Positions 8,531 to 16,994 of a stretch of DNA of 42,914 bases are shown in pieces. The notes under the pieces are model-generated. The model was not told the DNA's origin, made no database searches, and worked only from the letters and a program-made list of their open reading frames with translations. The DNA is from an uncultured Actinomycetes bacterium (GTDB taxonomy: Bacteria > Actinomycetota > Acidimicrobiia > Acidimicrobiales > SZUA-35). The stretch covers positions 32,325 to 75,238 of the forward strand of contig CADEDH010000028.1 of the NCBI GenBank assembly GCA_902826025.1. Reading direction: 5' to 3'. The position numbers and the translations under genes are program-made. Each line of letters begins with the position of its first letter. The stretch's first letter is position 1.

Positions 8531-10087
8531 ATGCGAGTAGAGGAGTACGCTGCGCGGTCGGCGGTTGAGCTGGCTGGCCTGGTGGTCGACGGTGAGGTGA
8601 CGGCGGCCGAGCTCACGGCGCTGGCCCTGGAGGCGGCGGCCCGGGTCGATCCCGGGCTCAACGCCGTGGTCGAGATCTACGACGACGCCACCGAGCGGGC
8701 CAGTGCAGTGGACGGCGCGGTGGCCCGGGCTGCAGGCGGCGGCGAGGGCCCGGCGCCGCCCCTCGCCGGGGTACCGTTCTTCCGCAAGGACATCGGTGCC
8801 TCCGAGGCGGGCAAGCGCACCGAGCTGGGCAGCCGGCTGGCCGAAGGCCTCGTCACCCATCGCGACAGCCACCTCACCACCGCCTTCAAGGAGGCGGGGC
8901 TGGTGATCGTGGGCCGTTCGGCCACCTCGGAGATGGGGGCCTACGGCACGGTCGAGAGCGCAGCCCGGGGCATCACCGTCAACCCCTGGCATCCGGAGCG
9001 GACGCCGGGTGGCTCGTCGGGCGGTTCGGCCGCCCTGGTGGCGGCGGGGGTGGTGCCGGTGGCCCACGCCAACGACGGCGCCGGCTCGATCCGCATCCCG
9101 GCCAGCTGCTGTGGGCTGGTGGGGCTGAAGCCGTCCCGGGGTCGGGTTTCGGCCGGGCCGGGGGCGGGCGAGCCCAACTTCGGCGGCTCGGTACAGCTCG
9201 TGGTGTCCCGCACCGTGGCCGACACGGCGGCTGCCCTCGATGCCGTGGCCGGGCCCCGCGCCGGTGATCCCTTCATCATCCCTGCTCCGCCCGAGACCTA
9301 CGCCGCCACCGTGGCCGCCCCCTTCGCCACGGCGCTGGCGTCGCCGTCGGCCCCCGCCCTGGGTGGGGCGGCGCCGGGGGAGCGGCCGGTGCGGATCGGG
9401 GCCACGATCGACGCCTGGGGCCCGGGCCCGGTCGACGCCCAGGTGGCGGCGGCCGTCATCCGCACCGCCGAGGCGCTGGAGCTGCTGGGCCACCACGTGG
9501 AGTGGGAGCCGTTCCCGTTCGACTACGAGGTCTTCGAGCCGGCCTTCGTCGACCTGTGGGCCGTGGGGGTGGCCGGCGGCATCGCCGCCGTGGGGGAGCG
9601 GATGCACCGTCCGCTCACCGCCGAGTTCCTGGAGCCGGTCACGCTGGCCTGGATCGAGGTGTGCGACCGGTTGCGAGCCGTGGACGTGTCCCACGCTCTC
9701 GACGCGGTCAACCGCATGGCCCGGCGAGTGGGGGCCTGGTTCCAGCGCTACGACGTGCTGCTGGTGCCCACCCTGGCCCAACTCCCGCCCCCGTTCGGCC
9801 GGATCGACGGCAACCACCCGGGCATGGCGGCGATCGACAATGCCCGGGCCCTGCTGGCCGTCAACCCCTACTGCCCGCTGTTCAACCTGACCGGCCAGCC
9901 GGCGCTCACGCTGCCCCTCGGCCAGTCGGCGGAGGGGCTGCCGATCGGCGTGCAGGTGGTGGGCCGCCACGCCGAGGAGTCGTTGCTCCTGGCCCTCGGG
10001 GCCCAACTGGAGCAGGCCCTGCCGTGGGCCGACCGCCGCCCCCCGGTGCACGCCGCTGCCGGCGGGCCGATGCCCACCGGCAGCTGA
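8531..10087 (+). CDS. Amidase signature-family enzyme
   Basis: 518 residues from ATG 8531. The Ser-cisSer-Lys triad is visible: Lys86 in PFFRKD, cis-Ser162 in GGSSGGSAA, and nucleophile Ser186 in [10 protein letters not shown]; the 24-residue Ser-Ser spacing matches the family. It hydrolyses a C-N amide bond of an unknown substrate in the cytoplasm. Following two PuuE-like amidohydrolases and a cupin, it may release ammonia or an acid from a ring-opened ureide or lactam. A GTG 36 bases upstream (8495) is in frame, but it lies where a -35 element should be (GTGACG), with CAGAGT at 8519-8524 as -10 six bases before 8531. The later ATG, leaderless, is preferred. Confidence 0.9.
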   Translation: MRVEEYAARSAVELAGLVVDGEVTAAELTALALEAAARVDPGLNAVVEIYDDATERASAVDGAVARAAGGGEGPAPPLAGVPFFRKDIGASEAGKRTELGSRLAEGLVTHRDSHLTTAFKEAGLVIVGRSATSEMGAYGTVESAARGITVNPWHPERTPGGSSGGSAALVAAGVVPVAHANDGAGSIRIPASCCGLVGLKPSRGRVSAGPGAGEPNFGGSVQLVVSRTVADTAAALDAVAGPRAGDPFIIPAPPETYAATVAAPFATALASPSAPALGGAAPGERPVRIGATIDAWGPGPVDAQVAAAVIRTAEALELLGHHVEWEPFPFDYEVFEPAFVDLWAVGVAGGIAAVGERMHRPLTAEFLEPVTLAWIEVCDRLRAVDVSHALDAVNRMARRVGAWFQRYDVLLVPTLAQLPPPFGRIDGNHPGMAAIDNARALLAVNPYCPLFNLTGQPALTLPLGQSAEGLPIGVQVVGRHAEESLLLALGAQLEQALPWADRRPPVHAAAGGPMPTGS

Positions 10088-10126
10088 CGGGCGGTCCGGA
10101 CCCGGGCCCGGCCGCCGACCGCCAGC

Positions 10127-10166
10127 TAGGCTCCGCCCAGCGCTGAGCAGCACGAGGAGGCGAACC
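10127..10166 (+). promoter_or_regulatory. Promoter and leader of the alpha/beta hydrolase gene
   Basis: A TAGGCT -10 box (10127-10132) is followed by a leader of about 28 bases containing GAGGAGG before the ATG at 10167. The gene can therefore be transcribed separately from the amidase. The same geometry precedes the serine hydrolase gene near 26.4 kb. Confidence 0.45.
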
Positions 10167-11282
10167 ATGGCCAGGGTGGAGCGGACGTTCGTGGGGTTGC
10201 CCTCACCGGTTGTGGGCCGGGCCGGGGCCGGCGGCCACCCGTGCCAGGGGATCTGGCACACCCCGGCCGGCACCGCCCCCAAGGTGGGGTTCATCGCCAC
10301 CCACTACAACGTCGACTTCTCCGAGCACTACCTCGGCTCGTATCTGGCCGAGCGGGGCTACGGGTTCCTGGGTTGGAACACCCGGTTCCGGGGCGACGAG
10401 CGCACCTTCCTGCTCGACCACGCCGTGGCCGAGATCGGCGTGGGGGTGCGGTGGATGAAAGAGGAGGCCGGCGTCGACACCGTGGTGCTGGTGGGCAACT
10501 CGGGCGGGGGCTCGCTCATGGGGGCTTACCACTCCCAGGCGGTGGAACCGAACATCAGGCCCACCGCTGGCCTGCCGGCGCTGCCCGCCATCGAGGGTCT
10601 GGTTCCGGGCGACCTCTACGTGTTCGTGTCGGCCCACCCGGGGCGGCCCGAGATCTTCACCAACTGGATGGACGCCGCCGTGGTGGATGAGTTCGACCCG
10701 GTGGCCGCCGACCCGTCACTCGACGTGTTCAACCCCGACAACGGCCCGCCGTTCAGCGCCGACTTCGTGGCCCGGGTGCGGGCGGCCCAACGGGCCCGCA
10801 ACGAGCGGATCACGGCCTGGGTGGTCGACGAGCTGGAGCGGTGCGGGGCCGCCGGCTACCGGGACCGGTTGTTCGTGACGAGCCGGGTGTGGGCTGATCC
10901 CCGCTTCGTCGACCCCGAGCTCGACCCCAACAACCGGCCCCCCAACTCCTGCTACCTGGGCGACCCGGCCCGGGCCAACCGCAACGTCTACGGGGTGGGG
11001 CTGGTGTCGTCGCTGCGGACGTGGCTGTCGATGTGGAGCCTGGAGCACTCCCAGTGCCAGGCCGCCCCCCACCTGGCCCGGCTGGGGGTGCCCACCCTGC
11101 TGATCGACGCCGACGCCGACTCCGGCGTGTTCCCGTCCGACGCCGACGCCATCCTGGGGGCGGTGGCCGCCACCGACAAGACCCGAATCACGATCGCCGG
11201 TGACCACTACTTCCGGGAGCCCGACGGCGCCCGTGACCGGGTGGCCGACACCATCGCCGACTGGGTGGCGGCCCGTACCTGA
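10167..11282 (+). CDS. Alpha/beta hydrolase-fold protein
   Basis: 371 residues. Nucleophile elbow VGNSGGG with Ser112, preceded by strands GFIATHYNVDF and GFLGWNTRFRG; the Asp/His end is plausibly TLLIDADADSG and ITIAGDHYFREP. The order matches large, peptidase-S15-like or acyl-CoA/ester-type alpha/beta hydrolases. No signal peptide is present, so it is cytoplasmic. It ends the plus-strand catabolic run and is convergent with the next gene, 26 bases away. A strong GAGGAGG ribosome site lies before ATG 10167. The substrate is unknown; ester, thioester or C-C bond hydrolysis are all possible. Confidence 0.82.
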   Translation: MARVERTFVGLPSPVVGRAGAGGHPCQGIWHTPAGTAPKVGFIATHYNVDFSEHYLGSYLAERGYGFLGWNTRFRGDERTFLLDHAVAEIGVGVRWMKEEAGVDTVVLVGNSGGGSLMGAYHSQAVEPNIRPTAGLPALPAIEGLVPGDLYVFVSAHPGRPEIFTNWMDAAVVDEFDPVAADPSLDVFNPDNGPPFSADFVARVRAAQRARNERITAWVVDELERCGAAGYRDRLFVTSRVWADPRFVDPELDPNNRPPNSCYLGDPARANRNVYGVGLVSSLRTWLSMWSLEHSQCQAAPHLARLGVPTLLIDADADSGVFPSDADAILGAVAATDKTRITIAGDHYFREPDGARDRVADTIADWVAART

Positions 11283-11308
11283 CCCGCTCCCGGGACCCGG
11301 GCGACGGG

Positions 11309-11956
11309 TCAGCGTTCCTGCATGGAGATCGTGCCCATCACGTCGTGCTCGCCTTCGCCGGGCGCGGCGATCTCCACGATCCGCTCGTCGACGTCGTCGT
11401 ACTCCAGGCGCAGGGTGCGGCACAGGGTGGCGTGGAGCTGGTAGCTGGCCACGGCGTAGGCCAGCTCGATGATGGCCGGCTCCTCCAGCTCGGCGGCCAG
11501 GGCGGCGAAGGTGGCGTCCTGCACCCGGCCCCGGCCCAGCACCATCTCGTCGGTGAAGGCCAGCACGGCCCGCTCGGCGGCCGACCACAGCCCCGGATCG
11601 GCGGCCGACCACGCCGGCAGGGCGGCCAGTTGTTCCTCGTGCACCCCCACCCGGCGGGCCGCCTTGCAGTGCTGGGAGAACACGAACTGGCTGCCGGCGG
11701 CGAACCCGGCCCGGGTGAGGGCGAGCTCCCGCAGCTGGGGTGGCAGAACCCGCTTGGGGTCGTTGAACAGGGCGAAGCCGGCCACCATGTGGTCGAGTAG
11801 CTCAGGCGTCTGGGCGAACACGGTCCACCAGTTCCCGGGGGTGCCGGTGGCGGTGCCCGGTTCGGCCACCGGGTCCCGGTCGCCGAACAGGCGCCCGTAG
11901 ATCGGGACCACCGAGTCGGGCGCTTCGCTCTTGGGGATCTGTCGTATCCGTGGCAT
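11309..11956 (-). CDS. Carboxymuconolactone decarboxylase/AhpD-family protein
   Basis: 215 residues. The all-helical CMD/AhpD core is seen in LRELALTRAGFAAGSQFVFS then QHCKAARRVG, followed by AERAVLAFTDEMVLGRG. The Cys-His-bearing helix of AhpD peroxidases is reduced to one Cys here (QHC), so it is closer to decarboxylase-like members than to thiol peroxidases. Such proteins often accompany aromatic or alicyclic catabolism. ATG 11956 lies seven bases after TACAGT and has no Shine-Dalgarno, so it is probably leaderless. Longer in-frame readings run into the VOC gene on the other strand and are rejected. Confidence 0.87.
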   Translation of the reverse strand: MPRIRQIPKSEAPDSVVPIYGRLFGDRDPVAEPGTATGTPGNWWTVFAQTPELLDHMVAGFALFNDPKRVLPPQLRELALTRAGFAAGSQFVFSQHCKAARRVGVHEEQLAALPAWSAADPGLWSAAERAVLAFTDEMVLGRGRVQDATFAALAAELEEPAIIELAYAVASYQLHATLCRTLRLEYDDVDERIVEIAAPGEGEHDVMGTISMQER

Positions 11957-11975
11957 GGCGCATACTGTAAGACGA
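11957..11975. promoter_or_regulatory. Symmetric -10 element serving two divergent genes
   Basis: TACTGTA at 11963-11969 reads TACTGT on the plus strand and TACAGT on the minus strand. The minus reading ends seven bases before ATG 11956 (leaderless). The plus reading would start a roughly 33-base leader with AAGGGGGG before ATG 12008. The two polymerase footprints overlap, so initiation in the two directions should be mutually exclusive. Confidence 0.6.
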
Positions 11976-12007
11976 ACGGAAGCAACGAGCAGAAGGGGGG
12001 CCCAACC

Positions 12008-12571
12008 ATGCCCACCAACACCGAGTTCGAGTTCCGGGGCTACAACCACCTGGCCCTGGTGTGCAAGGACATGGCCAAGACGGTCGACTTCTACACCAAC
12101 GTGCTGGGCATGCCGCTGACCAAGACGCTGGAGATCCCGGGGGGTGCCCAGCACTTCTTCTTCGACTGCGGCAACGGCGACTCGCTGGCCTTCTTCTGGT
12201 TCCCCGGCGCCCCCGAGGCCGCCCCTGGCATCGCCGGGGCCAAGGACCTGCCGGGCCAGGGCTCGATCGTGTCGGCCCACGGGTCGATGAACCACGTGGC
12301 CTTCGACGTGCCAGCCGACAAGTTCGACGCCTACGTCCAGAAGCTGCGGGACAAGGGGGTGGAGACCAGCCCCGTCGTCAACCACGACGACAGCGAGACC
12401 ACCATCGCCCGGGAGCTGCACCCCGGTGTGTTCGTGCGCTCCGTCTACTTCCGCGACCCCGACGGCATCCTGCTCGAGTTCGCCACCTGGACCAAGACCT
12501 TCGGTCCGGAGGACGCCTTGCACGCGCCGGCCAACGCCGAGGGCGAGCGCGTGGCCCTGTCGGTGGACTGA
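12008..12571 (+). CDS. VOC-family dioxygenase/glyoxalase-like protein
   Basis: 187 residues with two VOC modules. Module 1 is YNHLALVCKDMAKTVDFYTN; module 2 is NHVAFDVPADKFDAYVQKL and ends in FRDPDGILLEFATW. Candidate metal ligands are the His of NHLAL, the His of NHVAF and the Glu of LLEFATW. The layout is that of small extradiol-dioxygenase-like or glyoxalase-I-like enzymes common next to aromatic and lipid catabolic genes. AAGGGGGG lies seven bases before the ATG. It is followed after seven bases by a small cupin, almost certainly co-transcribed. Confidence 0.88.
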   Translation: MPTNTEFEFRGYNHLALVCKDMAKTVDFYTNVLGMPLTKTLEIPGGAQHFFFDCGNGDSLAFFWFPGAPEAAPGIAGAKDLPGQGSIVSAHGSMNHVAFDVPADKFDAYVQKLRDKGVETSPVVNHDDSETTIARELHPGVFVRSVYFRDPDGILLEFATWTKTFGPEDALHAPANAEGERVALSVD

Positions 12572-12578
12572 GCGCCCG

Positions 12579-12956
12579 GTGCTGGTCACCCGTATCTACA
12601 CCGGCAGCGACGAGCGCTCGCATTTCGAAGAGCTCGACCTGCCGCTCAACGTCACCGACCTGGGGGCCATGTCGGCCCCCATCCCCACCGTGTCGGTATT
12701 CATCCGGTCCACTGCCGAGGCCGGGCCCGAGGTCTACGACTTCCACGTGGCACCCCGGCGCCAGTTCGTGGTGCACGTGCAGGGGGCCACCGAGATCGAG
12801 GTGGCCGACCGCGAGCGCCGCACGTTCGGCCCCGGCAGCGTGCTGTTGGCCGACGACCTCACCGGCCAGGGCCACGTGAGCCGCGAGGTGGAAGGCCCCC
12901 GGCTGCAGATCTTCTGCGTGCTGGCCGACTCCGTCGACCTCGACCGCTGGCGCTGA
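12579..12956 (+). CDS. Small cupin-like protein
   Basis: About 125 residues, beginning with GTG at 12579 (VLVTRIYTGSDERSHFEELD). The cupin core is RRQFVVHVQGATEIEVAD and FGPGSVLLADDLTGQGHVS, with a late His in GQGH. This pattern is widespread in bacterial catabolic operons without an assigned reaction. The first cupin motif has no His pair, so metal binding is uncertain. It starts seven bases after the VOC gene and ends just before a long hairpin, so the two genes form a complete short transcription unit. Confidence 0.75.
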   Translation: MLVTRIYTGSDERSHFEELDLPLNVTDLGAMSAPIPTVSVFIRSTAEAGPEVYDFHVAPRRQFVVHVQGATEIEVADRERRTFGPGSVLLADDLTGQGHVSREVEGPRLQIFCVLADSVDLDRWR

Positions 12957-12977
12957 CGACCGACCCCCCCCGAAATT

Positions 12978-13014
12978 AGGAGCCTGAGCCGCGCTCAGCG
13001 CGGCTCAGGCTCCT
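12978..13014. terminator. Long perfect hairpin between convergent genes
   Basis: Arms 12978-12994 and 12998-13014 are a perfect 17-bp inverted repeat (outer AGGAGCCTGAG) with a TCA loop. It lies between the cupin stop (12956, plus) and the dienelactone hydrolase stop (13040, minus). It has no U-run, as is usual for high-GC actinobacterial terminators, and can work in both directions. A second hairpin, GGGCGCCC-GAA-GGGCGCCC, follows at 13021-13039. Confidence 0.8.
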
Positions 13015-13020
13015 CAGAAC

Positions 13021-13039
13021 GGGCGCCCGAAGGGCGCCC
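13021..13039. repeat. GNA-triloop hairpin
   Basis: GGGCGCCC-GAA-GGGCGCCC, a perfect 8-bp stem with a GAA triloop, abuts the dienelactone hydrolase stop codon. It belongs to the hairpin family described in the findings. Confidence 0.7.
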
Positions 13040-13789
13040 CTACAACTTCTCGTTGAGGTAGGCGAGGACGTCGGCCCACAGCTCGTGGGACCGCTCCTCG
13101 TTGTAGGACGGGCGGTAGTCGGCCAGGAAAGCGTGGTCGGCCCCCTCGTACAGCTTGAACTGCACGTCCTTGCCCGCCTCCACCAGCTTGTCGCGCAGCG
13201 ACGTTAGCTCCGCCGGCGACGGGTTCTGGTCGTCGGCCCCGCCCACCAGGAAGATGGGGCAGCTCAGGTTCCCGGCCAACGAGGCCACCGGCGTTGGCCG
13301 GGCCTCGGTGGTGTCGTCGTCGAACGTGGCCCGGTTCAGGAAGCCGCCCCAGCAGGGGATGGCGGCGTCGAACTTGGTGGACGAGAAGGCAACGAGTGAC
13401 GTGGCCCGGCCCCCCATGCAGTAGCCGGTGATGGCCACCTTGCCGTTCACGTCGGGCAGGGAGCGGAGGTGGTCGGCCACCGCTTCGGTGTCCGAGACGA
13501 TCTGGGCGTCGGGTAGGCCGAACATGGCCGGCAGCACGATCTTGAAGTCGTGCCCCGGGGCGCCGGTGCGGGCGTAGAGCTCGGGCGAGGCGGCCACGAA
13601 GCCGGCGTTGGCGAACCGGCGGCACAGGTCCTCGATGTGCTCCACCCGCCCGAACGCCTCCTCCAGCACGACGATGCCGGGGTGGGGGCCGGGGGTGGTG
13701 GGGTGGGCGATGTAGACGTCGACCGGGCCCAGCTGCACCGTCTCGGTGCGGACCCGACTCGGATCGGTGACTTCTCCTGCAAGTGCCAT
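13040..13789 (-). CDS. Dienelactone hydrolase-family protein
   Basis: 249 residues with the full Cys-Asp-His triad of the family: Cys124 in GYCMGG, Asp186/187 in VGGADDQN and His219 in EGADHAF. The early Glu of VVLEEAFG (about residue 43) matches the Glu that controls the thiolate in DLH. Characterised members hydrolyse dienelactone to maleylacetate in chloroaromatic degradation, but the family is broad. ATG 13789 is preferred over an in-frame upstream codon because TAGGTT (13802-13797) ends seven bases before it. That -10 box overlaps the stop of the LLM gene, so this gene has its own promoter. Confidence 0.9.
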   Translation of the reverse strand: MALAGEVTDPSRVRTETVQLGPVDVYIAHPTTPGPHPGIVVLEEAFGRVEHIEDLCRRFANAGFVAASPELYARTGAPGHDFKIVLPAMFGLPDAQIVSDTEAVADHLRSLPDVNGKVAITGYCMGGRATSLVAFSSTKFDAAIPCWGGFLNRATFDDDTTEARPTPVASLAGNLSCPIFLVGGADDQNPSPAELTSLRDKLVEAGKDVQFKLYEGADHAFLADYRPSYNEERSHELWADVLAYLNEKL

Positions 13790-13799
13790 GCTGCGCAAC

Positions 13800-14855
13800 C
13801 TAGTCGCGGCCCAGCTCGGCCCGCACCGCCGGGAGCACCTCACGGGCCAGGATGTCGATGCACTCCATGGTGTGGGCGGAATTGGAGCCGGGCCAGGCGA
13901 TGCGCATGGCCAGGTGGGTGATCCCGAGTTCCCGGTGCTGGGCGATCAGGCCGGCGGTGACCTCGTCGGGGTCGCCGATCACGAACCGGTTGGCGGCCAG
14001 GGCGGCGAAAGCGTCGTCGGAGCTGGTCCCGCCAGCGCTGCGAGCGGCGTCGCCAGCCGAGCCGGTGAGACCCCACGAGGCGTAGGCGGCGTACTTGGTG
14101 AGCAGGTGCGGTGCGGCCCGGCGCCGGGCCTCGGCCCCATCGGGGTGGCAGTGCACCTCCAGCATCCGGCCCGCCTCGGGCGCCGGGGCCAGCCCGGCCC
14201 CGGCCCGCCCGGCGGCGAACACGCCGAGCTGGCGGCGGATCTCGTCGTTGTCGGTGTTGGGGGCGGCCATGAAGGCGTCGCCGATCCGACCGCCCCGGCG
14301 GATGGCCCGGTCGGTGGTGGCCCCGATCCAGATCGGGGGACCACCGGGCTGCACCGGCGGCGGCAGCACCTGGGCCCCCTCGAACCGGTACCAGCCGCCG
14401 TCGTGGCTCACCGCCTCACCCGACCAGAGCTTGCGCAGGGCTTCGATCCCGTCCAGCGTGCGGGCCAGCCGATCCTCGAACGGCACGCCGAAGGCGGCGA
14501 ACTCCTCGGGCCGGTAGCCCTGGCCCACAGTGAGGATGAAACGGCCGCCGCAGGCGATGTCGATCAGGGCCACCTGCTCGGCCACGTCGACCGGGCGGTG
14601 GAGGGGCAGCAGCACGAGGTTGGTGCCCAGCGCCATGTGGCCCGAATGGGCGGCCAGGTGCGACAGCAGAGCGAGCTGGGGGAAGAAGTGGAACCCGGGG
14701 GTGAGGTGGTGCTCCCCGGCCCAGATCGAGTCGAACCCGCCGGCCTCGGCCGCCTGCACCTGGGCCACCAGCTCGGCCAGCCGGGCGGGGGCGTGGTCGG
14801 TCTCGGGATGCTGGGAGTTGAGGTAGATGCCGATCTTCAGCGGTGTCGCCGCCAT
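13800..14855 (-). CDS. LLM-class flavin/F420-dependent oxidoreductase
   Basis: 351 residues, luciferase-like TIM barrel. Typical stretches are KIGIYLNSQHPE, GFDSIWAGEHH, ALGTNLVLLPLHRPVDVAEQ, RFILTVGQGYRPEEF and a late FVIGDPDEVTAGL. Members use FMN with a separate reductase, or F420, for monooxygenation or hydride transfer. The next upstream gene is a PPOX-fold protein of a type that often binds F420, which makes F420 somewhat likelier; no motif settles it. GAGGGAA precedes ATG 14855 by a normal distance, and the gene starts 14 bases after the PPOX stop, so they share a transcript. Confidence 0.9.
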   Translation of the reverse strand: MAATPLKIGIYLNSQHPETDHAPARLAELVAQVQAAEAGGFDSIWAGEHHLTPGFHFFPQLALLSHLAAHSGHMALGTNLVLLPLHRPVDVAEQVALIDIACGGRFILTVGQGYRPEEFAAFGVPFEDRLARTLDGIEALRKLWSGEAVSHDGGWYRFEGAQVLPPPVQPGGPPIWIGATTDRAIRRGGRIGDAFMAAPNTDNDEIRRQLGVFAAGRAGAGLAPAPEAGRMLEVHCHPDGAEARRRAAPHLLTKYAAYASWGLTGSAGDAARSAGGTSSDDAFAALAANRFVIGDPDEVTAGLIAQHRELGITHLAMRIAWPGSNSAHTMECIDILAREVLPAVRAELGRD

Positions 14856-14869
14856 GGTCGTCGGTTCCC

Positions 14870-15262
14870 TCAGCCCCGGGTGGTGACGTGGTACGGGGCG
14901 GCCAGGATGATCACCCGGTCGGCGGCGTCGGGCGGGATCTGGGGGCCCCGGCCGTAGCGCTGGGACAGGGCGTCGTACTCGGCCCCGGTGGGATCGGGCA
15001 CGATCTCGGCCACCGTGGCCCGCACCTCGAGGTAACGGGTCATGTTGTCGGGGTCGACGATCGAGATGCTGAGGTGGGGGTTCGCCTGGAGCTGGGCGTA
15101 CTTGCGTCGGGTGTTGGTGTGGGTGAAGCGGAGGTGGGTGCCGTCCCACGACACCCACATCGGGTTCGACTGGGGCCGGCCGGCAGGGCTGACCGTCGCC
15201 AGGTGGCAGTAGAGGGGCCGGTGCAGCAGGTCGAGGTGGCTGTCGGGAATGAGGGAGCTCAT
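14870..15262 (-). CDS. PPOX-class, probably F420-binding, small split-barrel protein
   Basis: 130 residues. HRPLYCHLATVSPAGRPQSN, MWVSWDGTHLRFTHTNTRRK and PHLSISIVDPDN are the standard blocks of the pyridoxamine-5'-phosphate-oxidase-like split barrel, closest to the Rv1155-like F420-dependent group. It could reduce small substrates with F420H2 or serve as cofactor partner of the LLM enzyme. ATG 15262 begins MSSLIPDSHLDLL; an earlier in-frame start would cross the 15273-15288 palindrome and is rejected. It is divergent from the thiolase-like gene. Confidence 0.85.
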   Translation of the reverse strand: MSSLIPDSHLDLLHRPLYCHLATVSPAGRPQSNPMWVSWDGTHLRFTHTNTRRKYAQLQANPHLSISIVDPDNMTRYLEVRATVAEIVPDPTGAEYDALSQRYGRGPQIPPDAADRVIILAAPYHVTTRG

Positions 15263-15272
15263 AAGCCGGACA

Positions 15273-15288
15273 GTCTCACATGTGAGAC
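15273..15288. promoter_or_regulatory. Perfect 16-bp palindrome, probable operator
   Basis: GTCTCACATGTGAGAC is fully self-complementary and lies 10 bases upstream of the PPOX start, in the 95-base space shared with the divergent thiolase-like gene at 15358. Length and symmetry suit a dimeric HTH regulator (TetR, GntR or MarR type). No regulator gene adjoins it, so the protein that binds it is unknown. It could control both directions. Confidence 0.65.
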
Positions 15289-15357
15289 CGGCTGGCGCCA
15301 CGGCCTCGGGGCCAGCAAGATGACGGGCGGGTAGCAGGGGACAGGGGAGTGAAGGCC

Positions 15358-16530
15358 ATGAACATCTCGGGTACGGCCGCCATCGTGGGGATCGGGGAGA
15401 CCGACTATGTGCGGGGGGCCGACCGCGGCGTCCCCGAGCTGGTGCTGGAGGCGGCGATGGCCGCCGTGCAGGACAGCGGCCTCGACGCCAGCGAGATCGA
15501 CGGCATCCTCCCGCCGCCCGGCTTCATCTCCACCGAGGAGATAGCGGCCAATCTGGGCATCCCCGACCTCCATTACTCGGTGACCGTCCACATGGGCGGG
15601 GCCAGCCCCACCGCCGCCCTCCAGTCGGCCGTGATGGCCATCAGCGCCGGCATCGCCACCAACGTGCTGGTGGTGCTGGGGTGGAACGGCTACTCGGCCC
15701 TGCGGCCCCGGCCCGACGTCCGCCCGCCCAAGCGGGGTATGGACGCCGGCCCCTTCATCGACGTCAGCCGCAACTTCTACGCCCCCTACGGGGTGCGCTC
15801 CGCCGTGCAGTGGTACTCGATGTACATCAACCGCTATGTCCGGCGCTACGGGATCGAGCCCGAGTCGGCCGCCGCCGTGGCCCTGGCCTGCCGGGCCCAC
15901 GCCCAGCTCAACGACAAGGCGCTGATGCGGGGCCGGCCGCTCACCCTCGACGACTACATGGCCGCCCCGTACATCACCGAGCCCATGCGCAAGCTCGACT
16001 GCTGCCTGGAGACCGACTGCGCGGCGGCGGTGGTGCTCACGTCGGCCGAGCGGGCCCGGGACCTGCGCCACACGCCGGTGCTGTGGTTGGGTGGGGCCGA
16101 AGGTCACCCCTATCCGGCCGACGAGATCACCAACCGGCCCGACATCTTGAAGCTCGGTCTCCACACCGCCGCCCCCCGGGCCTTCGCCATGGCCGGTGTG
16201 ACCCCCACCGATCTCGACTTCCTCCAGATCTACGACTGCTTCACCTATGTGGTGCTGATGGAGCTGGAGGCCCTCGGCATCTGCGAGGAGGGCGGAGCCG
16301 GTGAGTTCGTGAAGAACGGCACGATCGATCTCGGCGGCCGGTACCCGCTGAACACCCACGGCGGCCTGCTGTCGCAGGGCCACTGCTGGGGCCTCAACCA
16401 TGTGGTGGAGGCCACCCGCCAGCTCCGCCACGAGGCGGGGGCGGCCCAGGTGGAGGGGTGCGAGCTGGGCGTGGTCACCGGCTACGGCGACCTGGGCGAC
16501 GGCAGCATCGCCATCCTGGCCCGGGCCTAG
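15358..16530 (+). CDS. Thiolase-like protein lacking the nucleophile Cys (Ltp2-type)
   Basis: 390 residues of the SCP-x/lipid-transfer thiolase type: [14 protein letters not shown] at the start, then [14 protein letters not shown] where a true thiolase has Cys (Pro84 here), then [18 protein letters not shown] and [11 protein letters not shown] near the end. Loss of the Cys together with an adjacent DUF35 gene matches the actinobacterial Ltp2-ChsH2 arrangement, in which the complex is a retro-aldolase for beta-hydroxyacyl-CoA side chains, not a thiolase. The same role is inferred here, on a sterol-like or branched acyl-CoA. ATG 15358, with GGGGAG eight bases upstream, is preferred to GTG 15349. 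Confidence 0.85.
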   Translation: MNISGTAAIVGIGETDYVRGADRGVPELVLEAAMAAVQDSGLDASEIDGILPPPGFISTEEIAANLGIPDLHYSVTVHMGGASPTAALQSAVMAISAGIATNVLVVLGWNGYSALRPRPDVRPPKRGMDAGPFIDVSRNFYAPYGVRSAVQWYSMYINRYVRRYGIEPESAAAVALACRAHAQLNDKALMRGRPLTLDDYMAAPYITEPMRKLDCCLETDCAAAVVLTSAERARDLRHTPVLWLGGAEGHPYPADEITNRPDILKLGLHTAAPRAFAMAGVTPTDLDFLQIYDCFTYVVLMELEALGICEEGGAGEFVKNGTIDLGGRYPLNTHGGLLSQGHCWGLNHVVEATRQLRHEAGAAQVEGCELGVVTGYGDLGDGSIAILARA

Positions 16531-16559
16531 AGGACGACGTCGGAAGGCAAAGGACAGAC

Positions 16560-16994
16560 ATGAGCGAGCAGACCCAGCCGGCGCCGGTGGCCAAGAAGTA
16601 CGTGCCCCGCCCCGAAGGCATCAACCTGGAGTTCCACCTGCCGGCGGTGGCCACCGGCATGCTCCACATCCAGCGGTGCTCGGCCTGCGGCACCTGGCGC
16701 CACCCGCCCCGGTGGTACTGCCCATCGTGCCATTCGCCGGACTACAGCTTCGAGCCGGTGTCGGGCCGGGGGACGCTCTACTCGCTGGCCATCAACCACT
16801 TCACCGTGGACCGGGCCTGGATCGAGGAGGTCCCGTTCGTGACGGCAGTGGTGGAGCTGGAGGAGGGGCCCCGGGTGGTGGGCTCCCTGCGGGGCGTCCC
16901 GGTCGACCAGGTCGACATCGGCCTCGCCGTCGTCGTCACCCCCGAAGCGAGAGGCGACGAGTTCGCCTTCCTCTGGGTTGATCCCGTGCGGTAG
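16560..16994 (+). CDS. DUF35 zinc-ribbon/OB-fold protein (ChsH2-like partner)
   Basis: 144 residues. A rubredoxin-like zinc ribbon (Cys40, Cys43, Cys54, Cys57 in CSACGTWRHPPRWYCPSC) is followed by an OB-fold domain beginning GRGTLYSLAINHFT. DUF35 proteins bind acyl-CoA and are partners of thiolase-like proteins; with Ltp2 they form an aldolase. It starts 29 bases after the thiolase-like gene and AAGGACA lies just before ATG 16560. The pair is probably one complex. A 30-residue lead precedes the ribbon, as usual. Confidence 0.87.
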   Translation: MSEQTQPAPVAKKYVPRPEGINLEFHLPAVATGMLHIQRCSACGTWRHPPRWYCPSCHSPDYSFEPVSGRGTLYSLAINHFTVDRAWIEEVPFVTAVVELEEGPRVVGSLRGVPVDQVDIGLAVVVTPEARGDEFAFLWVDPVR

